This document shows, one piece after another, positions 32,760-44,349 of a DNA stretch of 64,000 nt; position 1 is the stretch's first letter; each line of letters begins with the position of its first letter. Below the pieces are notes generated by a model. The model saw only the letters and a list, made by a program, of their open reading frames with translations. It searched no databases and was not told where the DNA came from. Location: contig JAGTJL010000018.1 of assembly GCA_020746875.1 (NCBI GenBank), forward strand, positions 558,001 through 622,000, read 5' to 3'. The translations under genes were made by a program, and so were the position numbers. The stretch comes from Rhexocercosporidium sp. MPI-PUGE-AT-0058 (lineage: Eukaryota; Ascomycota; Leotiomycetes; Helotiales).

Positions 32760-35460
32760 TGAGAATATTCACCTTTAGTTGCTGGTGGTTGTTTCTGTTA
32801 GTCTTTGTTTTTTCTATTGGCCAAAGACGAGGGAGACATTCATTCATCAGTTTATCAATTCATTTAACCTGTACAAATATGTTCTTCTACTCATACTAAG
32901 CGCTCCCTCTCATGTCGTCGTGAATACGCTCACGCTCCAGCAAGGAAACTCATCCACATGTGCGTATTCACAATGCTTACTACGAATGCGCCTACGAATG
33001 CGCTCATCTCGACAATTCCCTCGACGCAAAATGCACTTGTCATCCTTTAGTCTTTGCATGTAACGCTTCAAGTTTAATAAGTTGGGCAGTCAGCCAGCTA
33101 TCATAATAATCAGTGCCCTATTCTTCCTCTCCCAGTGAATCTTCTTTGGCTTATTGACGTCCCTTCTCTAAAACAATCCTCTCACCTCGATACCTGTTAT
33201 AGAGGAAGGATATTTCAATTCAATTCAAATCAAGGGGCAAAGATTTACCTTCTCCTTCTTGTTCCCTCACCCTTGGCTCAGCGACCCGGTACTCAACCCA
33301 ACCCAACCAGACTGGAATAGCATGGCTAGGATGGATTAAGACAAAAAGGGAGAGGATGGAATAGTCGGTTCTCATTTAGCCCAATCTTTCTTGCTTGCGT
33401 ACCTCTTCAAGAGACCAAGACTTAACTGATATTGTTCTTACTATACGATTGTCTTTGCAGCGGTAAAATAATCGTCCAGCTCTGCTTGGAGCTATTATAG
33501 GATAGACGTCGAAGTAGAAGTTGAGTGAGCGGCTACTGCTGAAGCATCGTGAGGTTGGTGGGCCATCCCATCCGCCTAAGAAGCGGAACGCACAAGGAGG
33601 GGCCGTTCCACGGAATCAACGAACGGTATGATAATGATCAGGATAATACTGACGAGGATAATGATGTCGACAATTATGACGTTAGAGATTAAGATGACTC
33701 GAGGAAGAAAAGAGAATAGGAAGGTAGAATTGAAAGTAGAAGTAGAAGGAGAAGTAGAAGTGGAAGTGGATGTTGGTTTTTGTTTATTATTTTGGTCGGA
33801 GTTGACATTAAACGAGAGAGGGAGGCCGAGGTAATGAGGGATAGGGACATCCAATCTTGAATCACAACTCTCCAACTCTCGAACCTCAAATCTCCACCTC
33901 CGAGCAAACCCGACATAGTGCCCTCGCCCAATGACCTTTTGATGCCGCCAGTTCCTCAAGGCATGGCATCTGTGCATGTAGTCGTGCGTCTTAATAGACA
34001 TCCATCCCCTTGGTAACCGCGACGAAAACACAATCACTAACACACTTCCAAGTCACGAATCGGGTGGAAAGAGAAAGTGCACAGCGGCACTTAATAACAT
34101 AAGCATAAAGAAAGGACTCGGGGAGCAGAGGGACAAGTGTATTGAGAAGGAGTAATCGCAATTACAACCACAACCACAATTGAAGGGCAAGGGAAGAAGC
34201 CAGGCTGAGGATAAGCTCGAGAAGTAAATCAGGGATGGAGGAGATATTAGGGTCAAGAAGGAGGAGAACAATTACACTAAAGAGGGCGAAGGGAGGGCGA
34301 GGAGAGTGAGGACAAAAAGGATACCAACCACACCAAAAGATCACAATAGGCACCACGACCAGAAGACAAGGACAGAAGTGAGGGAACCAGCCAGGAAGAA
34401 GCTCGCCACCCACTGCTCTCTTTCCGCGACGTTTGGGAGGGATCCCCTCTGGCAAATCGTCTGTGAAATTTACACGGAATGTTTGAAAATCAACAATCCG
34501 GGCACCTTCCAATCGCCCATGTCTCGCATGTCCTAGTGTCCCAGGTGGACGTCACGACACTTAAGAGACCAGTACGCCCTCAACGTCGCCACTTGTTCTT
34601 TGACAATACCCCCAAAGGCCTTTCCTGCGGCTACGAGTCATCGGGGCTACCCCCGCCCCCAACCAGAAAATGGGCTGGCCATTTCCACAGCGGCTGCGAA
34701 TGGATATGGAGTAGGATATACAAACAGCCTGGCGAACGCTCGCAAAGCTTGTACTGCTTCTAGTAAGATAGATGTCCTTTTCATTTGATCCAGTCAACCG
34801 TCGATTCTACCCAAGGTGTATGTACGTATACACTAACCACCTTGTTTCCCTTGCAGGCTCGGTAAGGACTCTTCCTCCAAGTTGGAATGTGCACTCCGCG
34901 ATGGTGACCGACCGTTATTTGTAGAAATAGTCGCATGTCCTACTCAAGCCTGCTCTCGTTGAACCCCGCCCTCCAGCCGCGTATGAAGGACTTCGACACG
35001 GCTATATATTACAAGGAGCTATTATCTACCATGTAGATGCAGGTGCAATTAGATTGGAAGGGAGGAATTCTTAGTGGGTGGATTGTGGTGTGCTTTGATG
35101 ATTATCGCAAGTCAGTTGCGGTCTGAGGAGAAGGCTTCGCCTGGAGACACCGGCATTGACATCGTCTAATATGCACAAAGCTGTCACATAAGTACTCCCT
35201 CACATTTCGTCATTGGTAACATTTATCTACCTTGAAACGCTTTAACCGATTGATTTTTAATAGACACGTATCGTAAGCATCGCCGACACTCTCCTTCGCG
35301 TCCTTGATATGCATGCAGTACAACCCCTATGACAAGACGATTACTTGTACTATCCATATGTTCGTTGACTTACTTGCAAAGAGCGTTAAAGTTGGGAATA
35401 TAGAAAAGTTGAATGTAGACTGGGCTCGGGCAATTACTGTTACGCTTGAGCTTAAAACGG
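32760..35460. other. Long stretch without a confident gene
   Basis: Normal to low GC content with low-complexity patches. A GAAGTA/GAAGTG-type hexamer tract lies near 33726-33772 and accounts for the Ser/Thr frame on the minus strand. Near 34560-34765 one plus frame reads TIPPKAFPAATSHRGYPRPQ and NGYGVGYTNSLANARKA, which could be an exon scrap, but nothing joins to it. Not called. Confidence 0.45.
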
Positions 35461-36270
35461 GAGAGGATAGATGAGTGAGTTAAAGAGCATGAAAGTCGGC
35501 AGGAATATTGATGTAATTGGGCCGTTTTACTTGTCCTTTTTCGGTGTGCTAAATCAGATGTTAGTACATAGAATTTTTATTTTTATAAACTACTTATACT
35601 TTAAACCTTTTTACCATCTCTTAATACTTTTAATTAGTAATATTATTTGTTTTTAATTATATGTATAATATATTAACTATATTTATTAATAATACTTGAA
35701 ATAATATTAATAATCAAAAGGTACCCTGTTTTTTTAATGCCTTAGCTGTTAATTATAGACAATTTCAAGCTTTAAACTAAAACTTGCCCTTGACTTAAGT
35801 TCTTTTAAAAGAACTTTTACTTTTATTAAAAGGCTTATTATTAACTCAGAAAATAAAGGAAAGAGTAAGAAAAGCAAATAATAAGTGAATATTTAAGCTG
35901 GGCTTAATAACTTAGTAGGACTTAATAACTTAATTAATCTTAATAGCTAAACTGTTTTTAATACTTATTTGCACCTTTTAAATTAATTCTTTTAATTAGT
36001 CAAATCTTTTTATTATTATTAGTATTATTCTTATAAATAATTTGGAAATATTAAAGTTTAAGTTAATTAGCTTATATTAATGTTTGGAATCTTAAGTGCA
36101 TTTTTCTTTAATAGTATTGAAGTTAATACTTACTTTTGAATTTAAACTTTTCTTATATTTTATTTTTAAGTTTTAAGAAAATATAAGTAAACAATTATTA
36201 ATAAACGGTGTTTAATAATTAATTAAGAGACTCTTTAGAATTTAATTAAGAGCGGTCTTTTATTTCGGGC
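35461..36270. other. AT-rich decayed block
   Basis: About 800 bp of TA-rich sequence without readable frames. The GC-richer strip at 36290-36360 shares gacttctcgctt and agggacctc pieces with 17129-17170, which hints at a very old dispersed repeat. Confidence 0.45.
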
Positions 36271-36790
36271 TTTATTTGTTGCGTTGTTGCCAATGTTGAC
36301 TTCTCGCTTTAAGCTTGTCGTCTGAGCGCTCTAGGGTGTGGCTCTAGGGACCTCGCAATGGCCTCGGCATGATCACGAACAAAAGTTAACCCTAACAGCG
36401 TAATAGATAAACCCTTTTCTTCTTTCTTTTTAAAACCAAAGTTTTAAAATAAAGAATCTTTGTTCTTCTTTCTTCTCTTTACTAAAACAAATAGCGATTA
36501 CTCAAAGATTATCACGAATCCCCATACTATATTACGCCAAACCATTTCTACCTCCATCAGCGTGCTGTCGGAGCGGAGATGGACTCGGCCCCTGCGTCGG
36601 ACATGTAAGCGAAAACCTGCACATTTTTCGCGGGAGATTTTACAGGTTTTACGCACAGACCACCTCCAGCCACCCGACGGTTGAGGCTGCAGGGACGTCT
36701 CCAGTTTCACGTGACAGTGCGCTGCGCCGCGTCGCGTCGCCTTACGAAGGCGCGCGACGGTGAAATCCGTCCATTTTGATTTATTGCCTA

Positions 36791-39270
36791 ATAGTCGGTG
36801 CTCCTCCTGTAATTCTGCGGGCCCTCGCTTATAGTCGGGGAAAGCAAGTGTCACAGGAAAGCAAGTGTCACAGCTCAAATTAGCCGACTAATTAAATTTT
36901 AATAAGAACACCACTTAATTAAGATACGCTGGACAATGAATTTTATAACAACTATTTAAAAACGTATAAAGCTTACATTCCGTATAATTAAGTCAATTAA
37001 GCCTGTATTAGACTCCTCGTCAGAGCTCTCTGGGTAATCCAGCATAGCTGTTTCTGGCGGAGGTGACGATTTTATATATTAATTATAGTTAATAACCTCT
37101 ACTTTTATAAGTGTAAGCTCTATAAAGAAACTAACCTCTTCTCCTTCTATTCTATCGACCTGTAATTAAGCCTGTATAACTACGTGGTAATACTCAACGT
37201 GTCCTTTAAGGGTTAAACTCAGGGCCTCCAACGCGTTAAGGTGCTTGTTAAGCTCTCTTTCAGAGATCAAAAGATACGCTGAAGGTAGGTCTCCACGAGC
37301 TCTACAGGCCTTTAATAACTCCTTATTAACTCTATTGTTTTTCCTAGCTTGAACCCCTTTGATTCTGAGAGCCTCCTTTGATTTATTAATAGCTTATGTA
37401 AGTACACGTTGAGCTTTCCGTAGAGCCTCCGTCTTTTTAGTCTTTTTCCGAATATACATCTTTTCCCGTAAGTCGTCGACGTTTCTAATACCTCTGCCTT
37501 TGTAAATACTCCTTTTAGACGTCTTCTTACGTTTTCCATCCTCCTTAATCTTCTACTATAAAGTAACATACTCAACAGTAGTTAAATAGGCCTTCTAAAG
37601 CTTTACGAAAGCATCTTATATTATACGACTAAATATCTCGCGGGAATTATTTGAAAATTAAGTGGGATCTCTACTAATAAAGGAGTTTATAACAGCGGCT
37701 GTATTCCATAATTCGTGAGGCCTAAAAGGAGGTAGTTTTAAGAAGTCTAAGTCCGCATCTTCGGCCTTAATATTTACTAAAGTTCTTTTCTTTTTACTAT
37801 ATGATTACATCTTTTTAAGGCCGGCTTTAACATTATATAGCCACATACTAGAGGCTGTAAATACGTTAACGATTGTGTATTACTGCATAACTTATTAGTA
37901 TATTTAAGTAAGATCTTAGAAGAAAGAGGTAATAATATACTTAAAATTTAAGCTACGTAAAACTGCGGCAATAGCTATAAAATAATAATGCTTTTAAGGA
38001 CGAAAGATACTAACATCTAAAGGTTATAGAATATACGTGAGATAGCTAAGAAAGTAAAACAAGTGAATGTTATTCTTTATACATTTGACTTAAAAAAGGA
38101 GATATCTGTGTGATTCGTAGCCGTCCAAAAGTAAGATTTTCCATAGTTTATTTAGTCCGGCATAAGAATACTTAATTAAATAGTCGGCGTACCGTATAAT
38201 AATATCGTTATTAATATAATCGATAGGAAATTTATTAAGGGTCTCGTTATCAACGAGCTTATTAAAAATCCAATTCTTTATTATTTTCTCTCCTAGAATA
38301 ATAATAAATAATAATAAAGTCTTTTTCCCGTCTCCCTTAATAATCTTAAAAACTATTAAGGATTTCCGGTTCTCTAGAGACGCCGTATATAGCTCTTTGA
38401 CCTCTATAAGAACAATTACGCTTTCTCCCGAAGGACACCTAACCCGTACGCTAGATTCGTCCATATTCAGTATTTTCTTGCCAGAATTGATCTTATATTT
38501 TCTTATAGCTTCGCCCAACTTAACGAACCACTACTTAACGTCCTCTTCTATATGCGACTCAAGTCTAGCGTGCTCAATTAGCTTCGTTTTAATAATATAG
38601 AGGTTCTTATTAGCCTTTAGCCAGTCGGCAAACCAGCGTTTAAATAGCAGGGGCAGAGGAGGAGTTTGAGCCTACATTTAATTAATATTAAATCAAATAT
38701 AAAACAAATGATTCTTACAGCTCGCAAGTGCCCAATTGCTGCCCTGACCATCTCATGAGTTGCTCCCATTCCGAGCTCCCATTGCTCATAGCAATACTGT
38801 CGAATAGCCTCTTCTTGCGCCGGAGCCAGAATTTTATTGTTTTTACTATGGCGATTGAAGTTTCCAACCTCATTTTGCGTCTTATTTTTCAGCCTATAGA
38901 CTAACTAACGTAGAGAGTCTTCTTTAACGTAATATATTCGCGCTACAACGTGTGGTAACTCCTCGGGGTTCTCTAGAGCCTAATCTCTAACATTCTGGAA
39001 AGCTCTATCGTAGTCGGCCTTAATAGCGTGGACTCTATAAAAGTTGCCCTTAAGAAAAGTCTCCATAATTATCAATTCGTGAATAGGTGCCGTTAAGTGG
39101 TGGCAAGGGAATGGAATATAAGTTTATTACAGTCGCGATTAAAGTTACGCGTTTTTTAATGAAGTTCACGTATTAACGCGATCTGAGCTGTGACACTTGC
39201 TTTCCTGTGACACTTGCTTTCCCCGACTGTAAGCGAGGGCCCGCAGAATTACAGGAGGAGCACCGACTAT
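36791..39270 (-). mobile_element. Fot1/pogo-type transposon, 2480 bp, nested in the mariner
   Basis: Terminal inverted repeats of about 87 bp start ATAGTCGGTGCTCCTCCTG and differ at one position. TA flanks both sides (36789-36790 and 39271-39272). Each repeat holds a direct 17-bp doublet ggaaagcaagtgtcaca at its inner end, likely a pair of transposase-binding sites. The transposase runs on the minus strand. Confidence 0.92.
36955..39065 (-). pseudogene. Fot1/pogo transposase (DDE_1), RIP-damaged
   Basis: Minus-strand frame begins METFLKGNFYRVHAIKADYD at 39065. An HTH region follows, and then the DDE domain with ILNMDESSVRVRCPSGE near 38480, YTASLENRKSLIVFK, PIDYINNDIIIRYADYLIKY and WKILLLDGYESHRYLLF near 38100. 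The C-terminus is Lys/Arg-rich and ends in a PESSDEES-type acidic tail near 37020. Stops and missense changes fit RIP. Confidence 0.88.
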
Positions 39271-39351
39271 TAGCCGAGAATTTTTGTAAGCAAACCCTAT
39301 CAAAACCTTCTCCCCCCATTAATATTAATTAATTAATTATTTACTTATACT

Positions 39352-40677
39352 ATGGGAAAACACGCTTCTAATCTTAATAAAGCAGTCTTTTTAACCCACT
39401 TGTATTACGTTTATACAGCTAAAGCTACACGTAGAACAGGGCTTGCCAAATCAACTGCTATTAATATTAAAAATGCCTCCGCCGATATCTAGATCTAGTA
39501 CGACGAAGAGGGGCTTCCCCCACCCACAATTTAAGAGCAAGTAGAGTAAATGAGACGTAAAAAAGGCTCTAGGGCGAAGCCAAAGCTCATAAATGACGAG
39601 GTCATTTAATTGATGAAAGCTTACACATTAAATAAGAAGTCAAGGAGAAAGCTCTGGCATATTATTGTAAAGGAAGAGGGCTTTTTTAATGTTCATTGCA
39701 AAACGATTGAGAAAAAGCTACGGGCTCGGGGCCTTTGTCGCGCGAAATCTATAAAGAAGCTTGGACTTATAGATATTCAAAAGGCTCAACGATATGAGAT
39801 TGCGTTGTCATAAAAGGATTAGGGCATTGACGAGTGGCGAAAGGTTATCTTCTCCGATGAAGCGTCTATTGTTGTTTCTACGAAGCGTGGAATACAAAAC
39901 GTCTTACGGTTACTAGGAGAAGATAGATATCACCCTAATTACATCGATCGACGGTATAATAACTATATAGAGGCTATGTTCTGGGGATACTTTACATACA
40001 ATTGCAAAAGGCCATGCCATATTTACTACAAGGAGACAAAAGAGCAAAAGGAGGACAACGAGGCAGAGATGGACCGAATCAACGAGGAAGAGATAGAAGT
40101 AGAGTGTCGTGCGGCTTTTGATGCTTAAGAAAAGGAGAAGGAGAGGAAGTAGGATAAGAAAGGGCAAAAATGGCTAAAAAAGCGTGCATCTTAGGAAGTC
40201 TATTAAAAGAACTATATATTTAAGAAGATAGCGAAACGTAGTGAAGTCGACAACTTACGATATACATACGAAGTCCTTAAGCTTTTATTAATCTCATTTT
40301 AAAAAGAACTTATACTTTAACGCTATAAGCCTAATACCTTTAAGTGTGATTAAATCCAATTTTACTTTTAATAAGACAACGCTTCTTTAGACGCAAGCAA
40401 GTAGACTTAACGAAGACTTAAAAAGGAGGGCATTTCACTACTTGAGCATATCGGTAACTCTCCTAAAATGAACGCAATAAAAGGGGTATGGATGCCGTTA
40501 AGAATAAAGATTATAAAGGAATGAAATGCCCCTTATATAATAAAATGGACTAATCGCGCGTGGAGAGCTAAATAGGAGCGGTTTTTATAAGACAGGATAC
40601 GCGCTTTAGTTACTAAAATGGCCGCAATTAATAACCTCATTATTAAGTTTAAAGGCGAGAATGAATTTCATAGTTAA
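39352..40677 (+). pseudogene. Tc1/mariner transposase, RIP-damaged
   Basis: Starts MGKHASNLNKAVFLTHLY at 39352 and ends GENEFHS at 40677. A helix-turn-helix region (TRRTGLAKSTAINIKN) is followed by LNKKSRRKLWHIIVKEEG, the first catalytic Asp in VIFSDEASIVV near 39850, EAMFWGYFTYN, and the late block DNASLDASK followed by HIGNSPKMNAIKGVW near 40375-40495. The second catalytic acidic residue of that block appears altered (NAIKG where NAIEG is usual). Many TAA/TAG stops. Confidence 0.9.
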
Positions 40678-40963
40678 TACTTTAATTTATATATAATTTA
40701 CTATAATGGGATAAGTCTCTTTGGTGTTCCATATTCGCTTACGCAGCCAGTGAAAATGGACGGATTTCACCGTCGCGCGCCTTCGTATACTTGAGTTGAG
40801 CTTCAACACCAACGTCAACACTAACATCAACACCATCATCAACACCACAAATGCACAACTCCAATTATTCATTCACCTCCTCCTTATCTCTCAAGCACCT
40901 GTTGTAGCAAGGGAAGACCAAAACCCAATCCTCCCCTCAATTCCCTTTCACCACATCATCGCA

Positions 40964-41660
40964 ATGTCTGCCATATCCTCGACCCCAAGCTCAATCCAAG
41001 GCCCAACGCCAAAACCAAACCCAATCCCAATCCCAGGTGCAGATGCAGACTCGGCACCAAGCTCAATAACCGCTTCAAAAGTCAAATCCCTCATCGAAGA
41101 CTTCCGCGCAACCGCACAAGCATCCCGCCAGCAATCCCTCGTGTTGTAAGAAGCCCTGCACGCACTTTACGACACGCGAATCTTTGTCTCCACGACTAAA
41201 CTTCCGACTGTTCTCTTATAAAGTCTCTTATTCAAAGACTAGGCAACGTCGGACCAACCTACCGGCCTTACGCTCTTACGACACTTCCTCCTGTAGATCT
41301 GCCAGCTCGCTTTCGGTGATAACTTCGATTCGATAAAGGAAGATAAAAAGAAGAAGATTCAGCTACTGTGCGACCGCTGGTAAGTGTCGCAGTAGGAGGT
41401 GTATTTCTACGTTAGGCCGAATATTGTGAAGAGTAAGACTGCGATAAGTGATTTACTGGCGTCAAGTCAGGCGTGAGATAATAATATTAAAAGTATAATA
41501 GCAGCGGTTAAAAGGGAAAGAATACGGAGAGGGACGGTAAAAGCCAAGACCATAAGTGCGGATTTGAGTGCGTATACGCCGGCGGATCTCAGGTTGGTAA
41601 AGGAAAAGGAGGGACGGAAGGGGAAGAGGTCGAGAAGGCTTGGGATAGCTTAGGGTAGAT
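40964..41660 (+). pseudogene. Host-like gene with a graded load of RIP-type stops
   Basis: From ATG at 40964 the first 60 or so codons are clean (MSAISSTPSSIQGPTPKPNP to ASKVKSLIEDFRATAQASRQ). The same frame then continues past repeated TAA/TAG codons as EALHALYDTRIFVSTTKLP, LTLLRHFL, ICQLAFGDNFDSIKEDKKKK and VYFYVRPNIVKSKTAISDLL, ending near GRKGKRSRRLGIA. Stops sit where Gln or Trp is expected. The clean part is nearest the mariner insertion. I do not recognise the protein. Confidence 0.5.
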
Positions 41661-42940
41661 TAAGTGAGAGCGATACTAGAGTAATTCTAGGCGGAGGGGA
41701 TTGAGCTGGAGATGGAAATAAAAATGGAGTAGAAGATGGAGTTAAAAGGGACGGATCTAAAGAGATAGATGAGCAGATTTATATAACTAGTACGAATACG
41801 TCGAAGAGGGATATATTGAGAGGGGATGCGGAGGAGCAGACTAAGACAGGCCTCGATTCTGGATAATACCAAAACCTCGCGCCTAGCACTCCTACTGCTA
41901 CTGCTGCTGCTGCTGCTGCTAGAGAAACCACACAGTCCTTGTGACCCTGCGCAAGACGAGACTAAAGCTCATAATAATAGCGTTTGAGCTACAACCGAGG
42001 AGGATTAGGAGACTATCACCGAAGATAATGAGATCCGTAAGGGTTAAAATGCTGGCGGTACTCTCCCGAATAAAGCTTTAGAAGTTCATGAGAATGTATT
42101 TATAGGTTTAGATTTACCTCTTAATACTACGAAACCTATATCCACAGATACTCCACGCATAACTCTATATTAACTTTATTAATTACTTAAGTCAGTCGAA
42201 ATCGGTCGTCGATACTAAGTAGAAATACTTAAAGATATGGATTTAAAATTAAATAGAGATCTCGACCTTAATAATTACTTAGAATTAACTATGAACTCTT
42301 TTCTATTCGCGTTTTAATCCGCCCGTAACGGCTCCTTTACAGAAGTCGACATATTTAACGATTTAAGCCACCTCCTTATTAAAGAGCCTCGATTAGCTTA
42401 GTTATTAATATATCGAAGAATAAATTAGAGAGTATTAATATTACGCGTATTTAGGAAATTAATTCGCTTATTAAAAGTACCTGAGACTCCTTACCAGGTC
42501 ATTAGTAGTTTAAATAGGCCCCTGCCGGATTCGCTATATCTAGTAACACCGAAGTATTATAGGACTTTAAAAGCTCTTTAAACGACGTCTTTTATTATCT
42601 TTTCTTTACTTATGTCTATATTAACACAACTTTAAGAACTTTATTTTATTTAAAAATATGGTCGAATTCAACAAAAGGATATTCTTACACTTAGCAATTA
42701 GGAATAGGTTAATGACGAATATATTAATTACACTACGTAGTTACTTTAGAATGAGTCCAAGTAATAAAGTATATATATAAATAATTTATTCTTTTTCGAA
42801 GACATTCAAAATGCATTAGAGGCTGGAATAGTGAAAGAGCTTATACAACGCCATAATATAAGGAAAAAGAGTATTTTAGACGTGAATTATTACGTTCTTC
42901 TTGTAAATAAAAATAAAAATTATTAGATTTTTATTATAGT
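41661..42940. other. Decayed coding-like DNA of unknown origin
   Basis: Patches of protein-like reading persist on the plus strand (for example PDSLYLVTPKYYRTLKAL near 42525, FFEDIQNALEAGIVKELIQR near 42790) between stops. A short (GCT)n/(CTG)n trinucleotide run occurs near 41890-41925. No domain is recognised. Confidence 0.4.
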
Positions 42941-43251
42941 TGTTGGATTTGACTTCGGTAACTCGTGCCGATTCTACCCTAGAATAGCCGAAGGAGTTTC
43001 TACTGCTTACGCGGCCCGGAAATTACCTTCGTATTCCGGGAAATTACGCTCGTATTCAATTATGTAGCTCGTATAAGCTACGTAATCAGTTACGTAGTCG
43101 TAAAAGCTTCTAGAGAAGCTATTATTTTGTATATAACTACCGAAGAGCTCTTCTAGCTCTTTAAGCAAGCAAGCAAGCAATTCTCTCTCTTTGATCACGT
43201 GTCCTCACTTACTGCGCTTCCTCATTCCTGATTGGCTCGCCTATTCTCACA
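42941..43251 (+). mobile_element. Solo LTR (Copia-type ends), 311 bp
   Basis: Begins TGTTGGATTTGACTTCGG, ends ATTCTCACA, and is bounded by the exact 5-bp repeat ATAGT at 42936-42940 and 43252-43256. It has nearly normal GC content, unlike the RIPped DNA on both sides, so it is younger than that damage or was single-copy. It contains a 4-bp AAGC tandem run near 43163. The overlapping minus-strand frame (43007-43198) is not a gene. Confidence 0.88.
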
Positions 43252-43256
43252 ATAGT

Positions 43257-43788
43257 TTCTTACTTAAGGAAAATGAAAAAGAAGCTAAATATACTTGTGG
43301 TTGATTCTCTCGAGACGATAAGGTTAATAACAAGCCCTGTTTTCACATCGATGCGGAACTTTATTATCGCGACTCTTGAAACGACACACGAGAAATCGAA
43401 TGTTTACAAGCCAAGAACTTTTAAAGATAGGCGAATTATTACGACTATAAAGTATTTTTAATTATATTTATAGAATTATTCTTAAGGAATTTAAAATAAT
43501 TCTTAGAAGATGTTTAACATAATAAATTCATTAAGTTTAATAATATAAAAGTAAAGCGACATCTTCTTCGTAAGAAAATCTAAAGGGATTTTAACGAGGC
43601 TGTGAGATTAGCCGCTAAAGTAAATAACAACTCGACGGCATTACTTCCGCCTACTCGCGATCCTCCACTACTGTAAATATAATTACGGCCTCCTACCTTA
43701 CCGCGTCTATTAATTACGACTTCACTAAGGACGCCTTTAATATTATTTATAAAGCCACCGCATCCGCCTAATTCTCCTCCCGCACCGG
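43257..43788. other. Decayed DNA between the solo LTR and the Gypsy element
   Basis: Pro-rich reading (TALLPPTRDPPLL; KPPHPPNSPPAPA) continues across the Gypsy target site into PPLIDALT at 50615 onward. The Gypsy element therefore split a formerly continuous sequence. Confidence 0.45.
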
Positions 43789-43793
43789 CTGTC

Positions 43794-44259
43794 TGTCACG
43801 GTCCGTGTATTTACTCGGTGTAGATACGGTAGGTGGTGTTAATCTTAATGATCGAGAAGTAGGTATATCACGTACGGTAGAATAGATAATGATTAATATA
43901 AGTGAGATACTATTTTCAGTTGAGCACGAAGCTCCTATCTAATAGCAGATATGCCAGTCTTATATAAGACTTTTGTTCTCTTTAAATCTCGGGGATCCTA
44001 AAGTCCTCGAGTTCCCTGGATCACTAGATTTTAAAGATTTTGAGATTTATTACGTGACTTATAATCGCGGAAACCCGCGGTTATAATACTACTTTTCAAG
44101 ATTATATTATAAATAAAAAGCTCTAAGTATAAGTAGGTTTTAGGACCCCGTTAGATCCTAAGAGCCGCGCTCTTAAGAACCACTCGGTTCCTAGGATTAT
44201 AATAACTCTTAGAATATTTCCTCCTAAGACCTAGTAATCGTCTAGGAGCGTCCGTAATA
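43794..44259 (-). repeat. 3' LTR of the Gypsy element
   Basis: Starts TGTCACGGTCCGTGTATTT (plus-strand left end) and ends CGTCCGTAATA; it aligns along its length with 50143-50609. Confidence 0.93.
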
Positions 44260-44349
44260 CTATCCCTTTCTTAGCTTAGCGTGGTCCCTACGCTTAAGTA
44301 TACTAAAGGGAATATCGACGACTGCTTACGGCCGTCTTCTTCTTCTATT

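Larger units (their letters stand above)
36745..40785 (+). mobile_element. Tc1/mariner transposon interrupted by a nested Fot1/pogo element
   Basis: Terminal inverted repeats begin CGAAGGCGCGCGACGGTG and are identical for about 33 bp at 36745-36777 and 40753-40785. Both are flanked by TA (36743-36744 and 40786-40787). Removing the nested element (36791-39270) and one TA leaves about 1.56 kb, a normal mariner size. The transposase lies to the right of the insertion. Confidence 0.92.

Noticed and set aside
33576..34043. 155-codon minus-strand ORF.
   Set aside because: Mostly Ser/Thr and Ile/Val runs from a GAAGTA-type low-complexity tract; no domain or splice support.
34162..34512. Hydrophobic 116-codon minus-strand ORF that might be a membrane protein.
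   Set aside because: Leu/Pro/Ser composition follows from AG-rich DNA on the other strand; no start context, neighbours or family.
36290..36360. Similarity to 17129-17170 (gacttctcgctt and agggacctc pieces).
   Set aside because: Too short and diverged to define a repeat family without alignment against the genome.
43007..43198. 63-codon minus-strand ORF.
   Set aside because: Lies wholly inside the solo LTR at 42941-43251.
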